From: Bacteroidota bacterium
Lineage (GTDB): Bacteria > Bacteroidota > Bacteroidia > Bacteroidales > JACABE01
Direction of reading: 5' to 3'
Length of the DNA: 64,000 nt
Assembly: GCA_026391675.1 (NCBI GenBank)
Contig: JAPLDQ010000003.1
Span: 62,001 to 126,000, forward strand
Shown here: positions 25,837 to 35,905 of the stretch, piece by piece
How positions within the stretch are numbered: position 1 is the stretch's first letter
How the letters are laid out: every line of letters starts with the position of its first letter
Program-made: the position numbers and the translations under genes
The notes under the pieces: model-generated
What the model saw: the letters and a program-made list of their open reading frames with translations, nothing else
The model's database searches: none
What the model was told of the DNA's origin: nothing

Positions 25837-28248
25837 ATGAACGGAGATTTTGTAAGATTTGCAGATTTAGTGGATGATGATGCAGAATTTATCCCTTTAC
25901 TTTCAGTAGAAGATGAGGAGTTAATGAATGCCGAAAAAATTCCAGACACCTTACCCATACTACCTTTACGCAATACAGTTTTATTCCCCGGTGTAGTTAT
26001 ACCTATAACTGTGGGTCGCGATAAATCAATTAAACTGATTAAAGATGCTTATAAAAGCAAGAAACTTATCGGTGTTGTAGCTCAAAAAGATAAAGAACAG
26101 GAAGATCCCCAGTTTGAAGATTTATATAAAATTGGAACTGTAGCACAAATTTTAAAGACACTGCAAATGCCTGATGGTAGTACAACTATCATAATTCAGG
26201 GGAAAAAGCGTTTTGAATTGGGCGATTTACAGCAATCAGACCCTTACTTTGTAGCTGAAGTTAAGCAATATGGAAATGTTGAAAAAATCAATACCGATAA
26301 AAATTTTAATGCACTGATTTCGTCCTTAAAAGATTTATCTATTGAAATTATAAAACTATCACCCAATATACCTTCTGATGCAGCTTTTGCAATACAAAAC
26401 ATTGAAAGTCCGCATTTTCTGGTAAACTTTATTTCATCAAATCTTAACACTGATATTACTGAAAAGCAAAAATTACTTGAAGTTTCAAATGTTAAAGAGC
26501 GTGCAACCTATGCACTAACTTCGCTTACCAAAGATTTGCAAATGCTGGAACTGAAAAACCAGATACAAACCAAAGCCAAGGTAGATATTGACAAACAACA
26601 ACGCGAATATTTCCTCAACCAGCAATTAAAAACAATACAGGAAGAATTGGGAGGTAACCCCGGCGAGCAGGAGATTAACGAAATAAAAGCAAAAGCAGCT
26701 GAGAAAAAATGGTCGAAAGAAGTTGCTGCAACATTCGAAAAAGAACTCAAAAAATTACAACGCACCAATCCGGCTTCACCTGATTTTTCCATTCAGATGA
26801 ATTATCTGAATGTTTTAACCGATTTACCATGGAATGAATATACTAAAGATAATTTTGACCTCATCCGTGCACAAGAAATACTTGATGAAGATCATTTCGG
26901 TTTAGAAAAAGTTAAAGAAAGGATTATTGAATACCTTGCTGTTCTGAAGCTAAAAGGTGATATGAAATCACCCATTTTATGCCTTGTTGGCCCTCCGGGA
27001 GTTGGGAAAACCTCATTGGGAAAATCAATAGCACGTGCATTGGACCGTAAATACATCCGCATGTCATTGGGTGGATTAAGAGATGAATCCGAAATCAGAG
27101 GTCATCGCAAAACATACATTGGTGCCATGCCCGGAAGAATTATCCAGCAACTGAAAAAAGCTAAATCTTCAAACCCTGTTTTTGTACTGGATGAAGTTGA
27201 TAAAATATTGGGGATGAATATTAACGGAGACCCTTCGGCAGCTTTGCTGGAAGTACTCGATCCGGAACAAAATAATGCATTCTATGACAACTTTCTGGAA
27301 GAAACTTTTGATTTATCCAGGGTTATGTTTATTTCAACAGCCAATACACTCAGCACTATTCATCCTGCATTGCGCGACAGAATGGAAATAATCGATATCA
27401 GCGGTTATATATTAGAAGAAAAGCTGGAAATAGCCAAACGTCATCTTGTACCAAAACAAATACATGAACACGGTGTGAAGAAAACCCAGCTTAAATTTTC
27501 AGATGCTGTTATTGAAAAAATTATTGATAATTATACCCGCGAATCAGGTGTGCGTCAGCTGGAAAAAAATATTGCCAAGGTTATCCGTAACCGTGCCCGT
27601 TTTATTGCAAATAAAGACAAATATAACAAATCTATCACTGTAGCTGAAGTTGAGAAAATATTAGGAATACCGAGTGTACAGCATGACAGCCTTTTGAAGA
27701 AAAGCCTTGTTGGTGTGGCTACCGGTTTAGCCTGGACAGCAATGGGCGGTGAAATATTATTTGTTGAAGCCAGTTTAAGTGCAGGAAAAGGAAATCTCAC
27801 CCTTACCGGAAATTTAGGCGATGTAATGAAAGAGTCAGCCACTATTGCTTATGAATATTTAAAATCTCATTCAGAACAATTGAATCTCACCCCTGATATT
27901 TTCGAAAAATGGAATGTTCATGTACATGTTCCTGAAGGTGCAACACCTAAAGACGGACCATCAGCAGGAATTACAATATTTACTGCCATTAGCTCAGCAT
28001 TTACCAAACGCAGCGTAAAAGCCGCCATTGCCATGACAGGCGAAACCACACTGAGAGGAAAAGTATTACCAGTAGGCGGTATCAGAGAGAAAATATTAGC
28101 TGCAAAACGTTCAAAAATCACAGAAATCATTCTTTCTTCAGAAAACAGAAGAGATATTGAAGATATCAAAGCTGAATACCTGCAGGGACTTACCTTCCAT
28201 TATGTGGATGAAATGATTGAAGTGACAGATATTGCTTTAACGAAATAA
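25837..28248 (+). CDS. lon: ATP-dependent protease Lon
   Basis: An 803-residue cytoplasmic AAA+ serine protease that degrades misfolded and regulatory proteins. Order: N-terminal substrate-binding domain (PILPLRNTVLFPG near residue 40), a coiled-coil region, the AAA+ module with Walker A GPPGVGKTS near residue 385 and Walker B FVLDEVDK, and the protease domain with the Ser-Lys dyad: Ser709 in PKDGPSAG and Lys752 in GGIREKILAAK, spaced 43 residues apart as in E. coli Lon. Length is typical. It follows the GlmU-like gene closely and converges with an exported unknown. Confidence 0.97.
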   Translation: MNGDFVRFADLVDDDAEFIPLLSVEDEELMNAEKIPDTLPILPLRNTVLFPGVVIPITVGRDKSIKLIKDAYKSKKLIGVVAQKDKEQEDPQFEDLYKIGTVAQILKTLQMPDGSTTIIIQGKKRFELGDLQQSDPYFVAEVKQYGNVEKINTDKNFNALISSLKDLSIEIIKLSPNIPSDAAFAIQNIESPHFLVNFISSNLNTDITEKQKLLEVSNVKERATYALTSLTKDLQMLELKNQIQTKAKVDIDKQQREYFLNQQLKTIQEELGGNPGEQEINEIKAKAAEKKWSKEVAATFEKELKKLQRTNPASPDFSIQMNYLNVLTDLPWNEYTKDNFDLIRAQEILDEDHFGLEKVKERIIEYLAVLKLKGDMKSPILCLVGPPGVGKTSLGKSIARALDRKYIRMSLGGLRDESEIRGHRKTYIGAMPGRIIQQLKKAKSSNPVFVLDEVDKILGMNINGDPSAALLEVLDPEQNNAFYDNFLEETFDLSRVMFISTANTLSTIHPALRDRMEIIDISGYILEEKLEIAKRHLVPKQIHEHGVKKTQLKFSDAVIEKIIDNYTRESGVRQLEKNIAKVIRNRARFIANKDKYNKSITVAEVEKILGIPSVQHDSLLKKSLVGVATGLAWTAMGGEILFVEASLSAGKGNLTLTGNLGDVMKESATIAYEYLKSHSEQLNLTPDIFEKWNVHVHVPEGATPKDGPSAGITIFTAISSAFTKRSVKAAIAMTGETTLRGKVLPVGGIREKILAAKRSKITEIILSSENRRDIEDIKAEYLQGLTFHYVDEMIEVTDIALTK

Positions 28249-28300
28249 TTCCTATATTCTGCTGTTTTACAATCTGTAATTAAGGAAACTTTTAATTGCT

Positions 28301-29320
28301 TTACTTTAGTATTAATTTAGTAAGACTTTTAAATAAAGATGGCGAAAAACTTTTTGTCGTTGAATTTGATTCTTTATAAATAATTTCTCCTGTCAGTCCA
28401 TTGGTAACAGTCATGATATTTATGGCAACATTCATATCTAAACCAGAGTATAAACTGATATAAAAAAACTCTTCTTTTGAATTAAGTATCAGTTCATTGA
28501 GTTTATCCATTGTCACTACCTGCCACGTTCCCGGATATTCAGCTTTCTTGGCAATTTCATCCATATTGTATTCATCTTCTTTTTCAGTTTTCTCTTTTTT
28601 ATCACTCTTATGGGCATAGCCTTTTAATAATTCTTCAGGTATATATAAAGTATTGTTTTTTAATCTCTTAATTTCTTTAATATTAAAATTATCGGTGCGT
28701 TCCTCCCAGTATTTTTTTTCTTCCAGGGCTGTCTGGAAAAACTGGAGATAGTTTTTTAAAATTCCTGGACCTGCTGTCAGCATATATCCTTTACCCATAA
28801 AATCGGTTTTAAAAGGTGAAAGAACATTGAATATTTTGGCATCATCCGGTTTGAACTTAATTCTTCCAACAAATGAAGCAATTTCATTCAGACTCATATC
28901 TTTTAATTTTTCAGGCTTTTCCTTTAAGGTTTTAAAATAAGTAGCATTCGGAGTAAATATCGACAACTGAAAAGTCATTCCATATTTTGTCATTTTTTTA
29001 TATTCAACATCATCTTCCATTTTAATATTCTTATTGATAAAGCCACTAAGAATGAACTGCATAAAGTAATTTCCTTCCTGCATCAGATCCCAGACATCCT
29101 GCTCTTCTATGATTTCATAGGGACAATACTTCCAGTATTTCTTAAAAACATCAATATAATCATTATTTTCTCCATTATTTTTTGACATTATTACATATAG
29201 TTTCCCCTTTGCAAAATCTTTGGTAGCTGATGAATTAAAGACATAGGGCTGTGCTTTAACATTAAAGAAACAACAAAAGAAAATGATAATAATGGCCAGC
29301 CTGAAGATTTTTGTTTGCAT
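28301..29320 (-). CDS. Exported protein of unknown function
   Basis: A 339-residue protein with a signal peptide (residues 1-23, site near VKAQ). The mature part is soluble, Lys- and Glu-rich, with an acidic/basic linker KSDKKEKTEKEDEYNMDE near residue 243. No family is recognised. The segments KLYVIMSKNNGEN and GMTFQLSIFTPNATYF suggest an alpha/beta fold. It has its own promoter element 29 bases upstream and is transcribed towards lon. Cell location is probably the periplasm, because no lipobox, barrel or T9SS sorting tail is seen. Confidence 0.7.
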   Translation of the reverse strand: MQTKIFRLAIIIIFFCCFFNVKAQPYVFNSSATKDFAKGKLYVIMSKNNGENNDYIDVFKKYWKYCPYEIIEEQDVWDLMQEGNYFMQFILSGFINKNIKMEDDVEYKKMTKYGMTFQLSIFTPNATYFKTLKEKPEKLKDMSLNEIASFVGRIKFKPDDAKIFNVLSPFKTDFMGKGYMLTAGPGILKNYLQFFQTALEEKKYWEERTDNFNIKEIKRLKNNTLYIPEELLKGYAHKSDKKEKTEKEDEYNMDEIAKKAEYPGTWQVVTMDKLNELILNSKEEFFYISLYSGLDMNVAINIMTVTNGLTGEIIYKESNSTTKSFSPSLFKSLTKLILK

Positions 29321-29348
29321 AATGCTTGGGTTTTAGTTATTAATGCTA

Positions 29349-29356
29349 CAAACATA
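29349..29356 (-). promoter_or_regulatory. -7 promoter element for the exported unknown at 28301-29320
   Basis: Minus-strand TATGTTTG, an exact TAnnTTTG match, 29 bases before the ATG; no -33 TTTG at the expected spacing. Confidence 0.4.
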
Positions 29357-29509
29357 CAAAAAATAAATTCCAATTTTATTATAAACTTTTCTTTTTATAA
29401 ATAAATTGCAATTGTGATTAAAATGCATGCACAATAATATTTCTAAGCTGTTTTAGAAAATATGACTGAATTGTAAAAGTGAAAATGCAAGTGATTAATT
29501 TTAGATATA

Positions 29510-30004
29510 TTAATACAATTTCAAAAAAGTATAGCTGTTTCCTGTGCTGTTCAGATATTTCATAAAATCAGCAAAACTTAATACAATGGAAGCGGTATTG
29601 ATATTGGGGTGAAAGCTGATTTTCTTCGCATGCTGCAGCTTTTCATCAATAAAAACATGAACGTGACTGGCTTTATCGTTAATCAAGCCAAAAGGAGAAA
29701 CCGAACCGGCAGTTAAACCCAAGTGTTTCATCAGTCTTTCGTCTGAGGCAAAAGAAATTTTTCCTTGCTTAAGCCTGGCTTCAAGACTTTTAATATCCAG
29801 ATTCTGATAGAATTCCAATAAAACTAAAAAATGCTTGTTACCTTTATGGTTGCGGAAAAATAAATTCTTACAATGGGCAGCTTCAATGTCTTTCCAGTAA
29901 ATAGCGGCTTCTTTTACCGTTGGAACAGGCGGATGTTCGTAATAATCAAAAGGAATATTCAATTCTTTTAAGATTTCATAAACCTGTGGCTGACCTCTCA
30001 TCAT
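29510..30004 (-). CDS. YbaK/ProX-type aminoacyl-tRNA deacylase
   Basis: A 164-residue protein of the YbaK/aminoacyl-tRNA editing family, most like ProX (PrdX), which hydrolyses mischarged Ala-tRNA(Pro) in trans. Landmarks are YYEHPPVPTVKEAA (residues 20-33), the CKNLFFRNHKGNKHFLVLLE segment with the conserved lysine, and LTAGSVSPFGLIND near residue 112. Three possible starts lie in succession (TTG, ATG, ATG); the first ATG is used. It sits 60 bases downstream of rlmD in the same direction, across an AT-rich periodic spacer, so a translation-quality pair is possible. Confidence 0.85.
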   Translation of the reverse strand: MMRGQPQVYEILKELNIPFDYYEHPPVPTVKEAAIYWKDIEAAHCKNLFFRNHKGNKHFLVLLEFYQNLDIKSLEARLKQGKISFASDERLMKHLGLTAGSVSPFGLINDKASHVHVFIDEKLQHAKKISFHPNINTASIVLSFADFMKYLNSTGNSYTFLKLY

Positions 30005-30030
30005 CAATTACGAATTACGAAATAAGAATT

Positions 30031-30070
30031 CTAACTTTTACTTTATAAACTTTATGAACTTTACAAACTA
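30031..30070 (+). repeat. AT-rich spacer repeat with a 9-base period
   Basis: Between rlmD and the deacylase gene, CTTTATAAA-like 9-mers repeat four times, close to the tracts at 4714 and 9377; an attached TTACGAA-type tract precedes it at 30008-30025. Confidence 0.45.
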
Positions 30071-31501
30071 TTTTCTCACCAAAAGTACCACATTTTCAAC
30101 ATGATGCGTATGAGGAAACATATCAACAGGCTGAATTTTCTCAACCTTGTATAAACTGCTCATCCATTCTATATCGCGGGCCTGGGTTGCAGGATTACAA
30201 CTGATATAAACGACCTTTTTAGGGGCTATTTTCAGGATTTGCTGTACCACTTTCTCATGCATACCGGCTCTTGGAGGGTCAGTAATAATGGTATCGGGCT
30301 GTCCGTTGGCATTTACAAAATCATCCGTTAATACTTTTACCATGTCACCGGCATAAAAATATGCATTTTTAATATTATTATGCACTGAATTACGGTAAGC
30401 ATCTTCAATGGCTTCAGGAACATATTCTATCCCAACCACTTTATTAACGCTTCCTGCAATAAAATTGGCAATGGTACCTGTACCGGTATATAAATCATAC
30501 ACTACCTCATCAGCTTTAAAATCGGCAAACTCAGCGGCTACTTTATACAACTGATACGCTTGTTCTGAATTGGTCTGGTAAAAAGACTTGGGCCCTACCA
30601 TAAATTGCAGTTCTGTTCCTGTTTTAAAGGCATTCATCTTTTCTATTATATAAGGATTCCCTTTAAAAAGCTGAATATCCAGATCACCAATCGTATCATT
30701 GCGTTTATTATTTACAACATACATCAATGAAGTTATTTGTGGAAATTTTTCAGCAAGAAATTCCATAAAGCGTTTCATTTGTTTTGGTCTGTCGTCCTTT
30801 ACTATCAGTATCACCATAACATCTCCCGAAGTGGAAGTTCTGATAATTAAATTACGCAGATAACCCTCCCATTTGCGGGCATCGAAAAACGTGAGATTAT
30901 TGCTTAATGCAAATTCTTTTACGGCATCGCGTATACTATTGGAAGGATCCTGTTGCAGATAGCATTTCTTTATATCCAGTACCCTGTCGAAAAGCTGTGG
31001 GATATGAAATCCCAGTGCATTCATATTTATATTTTCATCAGGGGTTTCAGTTGTTCTTTCACCATCCAGCAACCAGCGTTTACACGAGAATGTAAATTCA
31101 AGTTTATTCCGGTAAAAGTATTTGTTCTTAGAAGCTAATATTGGCTGAATGCAGGATGTATCAATCTTTCCAATCCGTTGCAGGTTATCAACAACTTGCT
31201 TCTGCTTATACAATAATTGTACATCATATTTCATCGCCTGCCATTTGCATCCGCCACATACACCAAAATGCGAACATAAAGGTTTATCACGTTTATCAGA
31301 AAACTTATGAAATTTGATAGCTTTGGCTTCAGCAAAATTCTTTTTTTTACTGATAATTTTTAAATCAACGATATCACCGGGCACTACAAAAGGCACGAAA
31401 ATAACCATATCGTTAAGTTTCGCAATGGCCTTACCTTCACTTCCGGCATCAATAATTTCAATATTTTCAAGTATCTCCGGTTCTCTATATTTTTTTTCCA
31501 T
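30068..31501 (-). CDS. rlmD: 23S rRNA (uracil-1939-C5)-methyltransferase
   Basis: A 477-residue RNA m5U methyltransferase of the TrmA/RlmD family. An N-terminal TRAM domain (about residues 10-65) binds RNA. A [4Fe-4S] cluster site follows, with cysteines in CSHFGVCGGCKWQ near residues 77-89 and a fourth near residue 167. The C-terminal SAM domain has DLYTGTGTIA, TDPPRAGMH and the catalytic cysteine in SCNPATQARD, and ends HTHHVENVVLL. The exact uridine (1939 or 747) cannot be fixed from sequence. A complete consensus promoter lies about 120 bases upstream. Confidence 0.9.
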   Translation of the reverse strand: MEKKYREPEILENIEIIDAGSEGKAIAKLNDMVIFVPFVVPGDIVDLKIISKKKNFAEAKAIKFHKFSDKRDKPLCSHFGVCGGCKWQAMKYDVQLLYKQKQVVDNLQRIGKIDTSCIQPILASKNKYFYRNKLEFTFSCKRWLLDGERTTETPDENINMNALGFHIPQLFDRVLDIKKCYLQQDPSNSIRDAVKEFALSNNLTFFDARKWEGYLRNLIIRTSTSGDVMVILIVKDDRPKQMKRFMEFLAEKFPQITSLMYVVNNKRNDTIGDLDIQLFKGNPYIIEKMNAFKTGTELQFMVGPKSFYQTNSEQAYQLYKVAAEFADFKADEVVYDLYTGTGTIANFIAGSVNKVVGIEYVPEAIEDAYRNSVHNNIKNAYFYAGDMVKVLTDDFVNANGQPDTIITDPPRAGMHEKVVQQILKIAPKKVVYISCNPATQARDIEWMSSLYKVEKIQPVDMFPHTHHVENVVLLVRK

Positions 31502-31621
31502 AACTATTGCTAAAGTTTATAATGTTGAAAAAAAAATCAGATTTACTCAATTTCTAAATTCCTCATTCTACATTGTCAATGCCTGTATAAGCCTGAACTT
31601 TTATAAACAGATTAATATATG

Positions 31622-31652
31622 CAAAAGTAATAAAAAAACAGCAGCCGGCAAA
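31622..31652 (-). promoter_or_regulatory. Complete Bacteroidota promoter for rlmD
   Basis: Minus strand: TTTG (31649-31652), 19 bases, TACTTTTG (31622-31629), a perfect consensus. The predicted leader to the rlmD ATG is about 115 bases, long enough for regulation. Confidence 0.8.
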
Positions 31653-31810
31653 ACCAGGAAAATCATAATCGTTTAATATCTCGTTCTGAATTGTTTAAAC
31701 AAAAGGTAATTAAAGTTAGATGTCTTAATTTAACATTTAACATCAATATTGCATACAAATAAGGTTTTATACAATATAAAACTTCTTAACATTTATAAAA
31801 AACTTATTCG

Positions 31811-31818
31811 TAAATTTG
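31811..31818 (+). promoter_or_regulatory. -7 promoter element for the Ehr-like operon
   Basis: TAAATTTG is an exact TAnnTTTG match, 59 bases before the first gene of the operon at 31877. No good TTTG occurs 19 bases upstream, so strength or dependence on an activator is open. Confidence 0.5.
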
Positions 31819-31876
31819 CATTTCTAATAAAACAATCAAAACACTTTGATTTTGAGATGTTTAATTATATAAGCAA

Positions 31877-33883
31877 ATGATTGGACTGGAATATATAATA
31901 TACGCTACTATTGGAATTTGCTTGTCTTTCTCAATTATACTATTATATACACCTTTAAAATTTAAAGCTAATCTGGCAGTATATGCTGTATTAGTAAATG
32001 CATTGCTCACATCCTGGGTAAGCTTCCCTGCATTATATGGAAATATTGTTGAATATGCTATAAATGCCGGATCTATATTGGGAAACATAGCGGTTCGTAT
32101 TGACGGTCTGTCTGCATGGTTTATTCTGATAATAAATTTCACTTCAGTTACCGGAATTATTTACGGCAGCGGATATTTAAAAGCATATAATTCAACTTCT
32201 TCCAAAATTAACCTTCATTTAATACTGTATAACATTTTTCATCTTTCAATGATTTGGGTTTGCATGCTGCAACACGGACTGGCATTTTTGATTGCCTGGG
32301 AAATTATGTCATTATCATCTATGTTGCTTGTAATATTTGACCATCATAATCCTAAAACCATCAAAGCCGGCATCAATTACCTTGTCCAAATGCATATCAG
32401 TGTTGTGTTTCTTAGTATTGGCTTTATCTGGGTGTATTTTCAAACTGATTCTTTTAGTTTTGATGCTTTCCATACATTTTTTGCCGGTAATTCAAATATC
32501 TGGCTTTTTCTGATATTCTTTTGCGGTTTCGGTTTTAAAGCAGGATTCATTCCATTTCACAGCTGGTTACCGCATGCACATCCTGCTGCTCCATCGCATA
32601 TATCAGGCGTTATGTCCGGTGTTATCGTAAAGATGGGGATTTATGGAATTTTCAGAATCATCACTTATCTGAAAACAGATTTTTTATTGCTGGGCGAAAT
32701 AATTGTTACAGTTTCTGTAATAACAGGATTGTATGGAATATTAAATGCAGCCGTACATCGCGATTTTAAAAGGATGCTTGCTTTCTGTACAATCGAAAAT
32801 ATTGGTATTATTGGCATTGGTATTGGCATTGGCATGATGGGGATTGGCAATGGTTCAGCCATGCTCTTTTATCTGGGTTTTGGAGGTGCCTTATTACATG
32901 TTTTAAATCATTCATTATTTAAATCCCTGCTTTTTTACGCTGCTGGTTCCGTCTATCAGCAAACCCATACACGGAATATGGAAAAGTTGGGTGGTTTAAT
33001 CAAACATATGCCAAAAACAGCAGTAATTTTTCTGATAGGGGCTATTGCCATTGGCGGTATTCCTCCTTTTAACGGATTTGTTTCAGAATTTATCATTTAC
33101 AGCGGACTTTTGGAAGGGATGAAATCAAGCAGTCTGAGTCAGCTGAGTTTATTGATACTTTCATTTGCCGGACTAAGTATTATAGGAGGAATTTCGATTT
33201 TAGCCTTTACAAAATCATTCGGGACAATATTTCTGGGCCATGAAAGAGAAAAGCCTGATCATCAGCCAAAGGAAGTATCGATGCGTATGCTTTTCCCACA
33301 ATATATAATTATAGTAGTTATGCTTATTGTGGCTTTTTTCCCTCAAATCTTCCTGTTTACCATTAGCAATATATTAAGGCAAATGATTATTCCACCATTT
33401 AGGTTGGAATCATCAGTCTTTAATATTTATTCTTCAATAATTACAAATATCAGTATTTATTCTGTTTTATTTATAGGGATTATTGTCATTAGCTGGAAAA
33501 TACGTGCTTATATTGTCAGACGTAATTCAGACAGCATACAAGCTACGTGGGGATGCGGATACAATGGAATTGCACAAAAAGCACAATATACCGGCAAATC
33601 ATTTTCCAAGCCTTTGAGTAAAATTCTCAATTTTTTATTGATTGAGCAAAAACAATATACAGAATTACAAGAGGGCGAAATTTTCCCGGTAAAAAGAAAA
33701 TATGCATCAACCTATTTCGATTTTTTTGAACATTTATTTATCAAACCCTTTATCAGAAGGTTATTGTATGCTTTCAATTATTTTAAGTTTATACAAAATG
33801 GAAGAATACAATCTTATGTAATCTATGGAATTGTATTTATTATCGCTATTTTTGTATTAACCGTTTTAAATATCATCCAATGA
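31877..33883 (+). CDS. HyfB-like (NuoL/Mrp antiporter-type) membrane subunit, copy 1 of Ehr-like complex
   Basis: A 668-residue polytopic membrane protein with about 15 hydrophobic segments, homologous to HyfB of hydrogenase 4 and to proton-pumping NuoL/N subunits. The glutamate in AWEIMSLSSMLLV and the lysines in KAGFIPFHSWLP and SGVIVKMGIYG are the conserved charged residues of antiporter-type channels. The family pattern HPAAPSHISGVMSG is intact. It should conduct protons or sodium ions coupled to redox in the peripheral arm. The stop overlaps the start of copy 2 by 4 bases (ATGA), indicating translational coupling. A short codon-repeat stretch encodes IGIGIGIGMMGIG at about 32804-32850. 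Confidence 0.88.
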   Translation: MIGLEYIIYATIGICLSFSIILLYTPLKFKANLAVYAVLVNALLTSWVSFPALYGNIVEYAINAGSILGNIAVRIDGLSAWFILIINFTSVTGIIYGSGYLKAYNSTSSKINLHLILYNIFHLSMIWVCMLQHGLAFLIAWEIMSLSSMLLVIFDHHNPKTIKAGINYLVQMHISVVFLSIGFIWVYFQTDSFSFDAFHTFFAGNSNIWLFLIFFCGFGFKAGFIPFHSWLPHAHPAAPSHISGVMSGVIVKMGIYGIFRIITYLKTDFLLLGEIIVTVSVITGLYGILNAAVHRDFKRMLAFCTIENIGIIGIGIGIGMMGIGNGSAMLFYLGFGGALLHVLNHSLFKSLLFYAAGSVYQQTHTRNMEKLGGLIKHMPKTAVIFLIGAIAIGGIPPFNGFVSEFIIYSGLLEGMKSSSLSQLSLLILSFAGLSIIGGISILAFTKSFGTIFLGHEREKPDHQPKEVSMRMLFPQYIIIVVMLIVAFFPQIFLFTISNILRQMIIPPFRLESSVFNIYSSIITNISIYSVLFIGIIVISWKIRAYIVRRNSDSIQATWGCGYNGIAQKAQYTGKSFSKPLSKILNFLLIEQKQYTELQEGEIFPVKRKYASTYFDFFEHLFIKPFIRRLLYAFNYFKFIQNGRIQSYVIYGIVFIIAIFVLTVLNIIQ

Positions 33884-35904
33884 TCATAATAAAAGTATTC
33901 ATAATACTATTGATGTTGGGATTTATCTTAATTCCTTTTATGCAATTAAAAGGAAAAGGGATAGTATCTTTTTCAGTTATTCTGGTCAATGCTTTATTAT
34001 CCTCTTATCTTGCCATTCAATGTCTTGCAGGCGAAAAACTGGAATTTATACTTCCCGGAAGTTATATTACCGGATTAATACCTCTTAGAATTGATGCTTT
34101 GTCTGCTTGGTTTATGCTGATTATCAATTTTGTATTTCTAACAGGGAACTTTTATGGATTGTCATACATGAAAGCATATAAGGCACAAAAAAATAATATC
34201 AGTTTACATGCTATAGCAATGCTGATATTACATGCATCACTTATCAGTCTTTGTGTTATACAAAATAGTTTTGTGTTCCTGATTGCCTGGGAAGGGATGG
34301 CACTATCAGCTTTCATACTGATAATATTTGAGCATGAAAAAACTGCAACTATTAAAGCAGGCATAAATTATCTGATTCAATCTCATATTTCCATTGTATT
34401 TCTAATGATAGCATTTATCTGGATTGCTATTAAAAAAGGTAGTTATGATTTTAATGCAATTACAGCATATACGATTGAGAATCATCCAATGGCATTACTT
34501 TTATTTATATTCTTTTTAATTGCATTTGCTATAAAAGCCGGCTTTGTACCTTTCCACACCTGGCTTCCTTATGCACATCCTGCTGCTCCTGCACATATAT
34601 CGGGTATCATGTCCGGAGTAATTATTAAAATCGGAATTTTTGGTATCCTCAGAATGCTTTTAGTTGTGAAGCCTGATTTTATAACAACAGGTTACATCAT
34701 ACTTATAATTTCTGTAATTTCCGGGTTATATGGAGTTATGCTGGCCATTATACAACACAACTTAAAAAAACTTTTAGCTTATCACAGCATTGAAAATATT
34801 GGTATTATTGGAATCGGGATCGGAACCGGATGTATTGGGCTTGGTTCAAACAATCAACTTTTAGCCGGTTTAGGCTTTGCAGGAGCATTACTGCATACTT
34901 TGAACCATGCATTGTTTAAATCATTGTTATTTTATACTGCAGGGATAGTATATCAGGCAACACATGATTTAGACATAGAACATCTGGGTGGGTTAATAAA
35001 GAAAATGCCACAAACTGCAATTTTATTTCTGATTGCAGCTATTGCTATCTGTGGCATACCTCCTTTCAATGGATTTATCTCTGAGTTTCTTATATACAGC
35101 GGATTATATCAATGGATGCAGCACGCTTTGCTCTTTTCATCAATTGCCATCATATTTACAGTATTAGGATTGGTTTTGATAGGCGGATTGGCTATGCTGT
35201 GTTTTACCAAAGCATTCAGTATTGTTTTTTTAGGTAATGCCAGAAAGAATTTTTCTCATGAAATAAAGGAGCCTCCATTTATTGAGTTGTTACCACTTTA
35301 TTTTATTGCTTTATTCATTGTCATGATTGGTGTTTTCCCTTTACAATTCATTCAATTTCTGTCGCATACGGTTTTGCTGTTTACAGCCAATATCAGTCCG
35401 TCAGTAAACACATTGGATTTGAATATTTTTCAGGTTTTACAACCTATCAGCTTTGCAATGTGGGGACTGGTTCTGCTTATTGTCTGTTTATTTTTTCTGA
35501 GAAAGTTTATACTCAGCAGCAGAAAAGACAGTATTCAACCAAGTTGGGGATGTGCCTATAATGCGCCAACCGTAAAATTACAATATACGGCAAACTCGTT
35601 TGTAAGACCATACCGTAAACTATTCAGACCCTTCTTGCTATTATTTAAAATTCAGAAAGATACAAATGGAATTTTCCCTGAAAAAGCACATTACAACACC
35701 CATCCTTACGATAAAATTGAACAATATTTAATCGACAATCCAATTAAAGCATTTAAATCATTTCTGAGTCGTTTTTTATTTTTACAGAATGGCAAATTGC
35801 AGTTTTATATTTTATATGGGATAATTTTTATTGTTTCAATTATATGTATCCCTTTATTTTACGAACAAGTTATAAGATTTATTGAATTTTTAAAACAATT
35901 ATAA
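33880..35904 (+). CDS. HyfB-like membrane subunit, copy 2 of Ehr-like complex
   Basis: A 674-residue paralogue of the preceding gene, clearly homologous over the whole length (roughly half identical by eye), with the same landmarks: AWEGMALSAFILI, KAGFVPFHTWLP, HPAAPAHISGIMSG and IIKIGIFGI. Both copies end with the same extended C-terminal domain (QPSWGCAYN here, QATWGCGYN in copy 1), which is unusual outside HyfB. The two genes plus the HyfF-like gene give three antiporter-type subunits, the number found in complex I (NuoL, NuoM, NuoN). The next gene begins 1 base after the stop. Confidence 0.88.
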   Translation: MIIIKVFIILLMLGFILIPFMQLKGKGIVSFSVILVNALLSSYLAIQCLAGEKLEFILPGSYITGLIPLRIDALSAWFMLIINFVFLTGNFYGLSYMKAYKAQKNNISLHAIAMLILHASLISLCVIQNSFVFLIAWEGMALSAFILIIFEHEKTATIKAGINYLIQSHISIVFLMIAFIWIAIKKGSYDFNAITAYTIENHPMALLLFIFFLIAFAIKAGFVPFHTWLPYAHPAAPAHISGIMSGVIIKIGIFGILRMLLVVKPDFITTGYIILIISVISGLYGVMLAIIQHNLKKLLAYHSIENIGIIGIGIGTGCIGLGSNNQLLAGLGFAGALLHTLNHALFKSLLFYTAGIVYQATHDLDIEHLGGLIKKMPQTAILFLIAAIAICGIPPFNGFISEFLIYSGLYQWMQHALLFSSIAIIFTVLGLVLIGGLAMLCFTKAFSIVFLGNARKNFSHEIKEPPFIELLPLYFIALFIVMIGVFPLQFIQFLSHTVLLFTANISPSVNTLDLNIFQVLQPISFAMWGLVLLIVCLFFLRKFILSSRKDSIQPSWGCAYNAPTVKLQYTANSFVRPYRKLFRPFLLLFKIQKDTNGIFPEKAHYNTHPYDKIEQYLIDNPIKAFKSFLSRFLFLQNGKLQFYILYGIIFIVSIICIPLFYEQVIRFIEFLKQL

Positions 35905-35905
35905 A

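Larger units (their letters stand above)
31502..31876. other. 375-base divergent intergenic region between rlmD and the Ehr-like operon
   Basis: No plausible gene. It holds the consensus rlmD promoter at 31622-31652 on the minus strand and the -7 element of the rightward operon at 31811-31818. A TTCTAAATTC-like periodic spacer lies at about 31549-31575, inside the rlmD leader. Confidence 0.6.

Noticed and set aside
32804-32850. GGCATTGGTATTGG-like microrepeat in the first HyfB gene as a phase-variable tract
   Set aside because: The second HyfB copy encodes a similar Ile-Gly helix with different codons, so it is a transmembrane motif; the repeat unit is a multiple of three and would not shift the frame.
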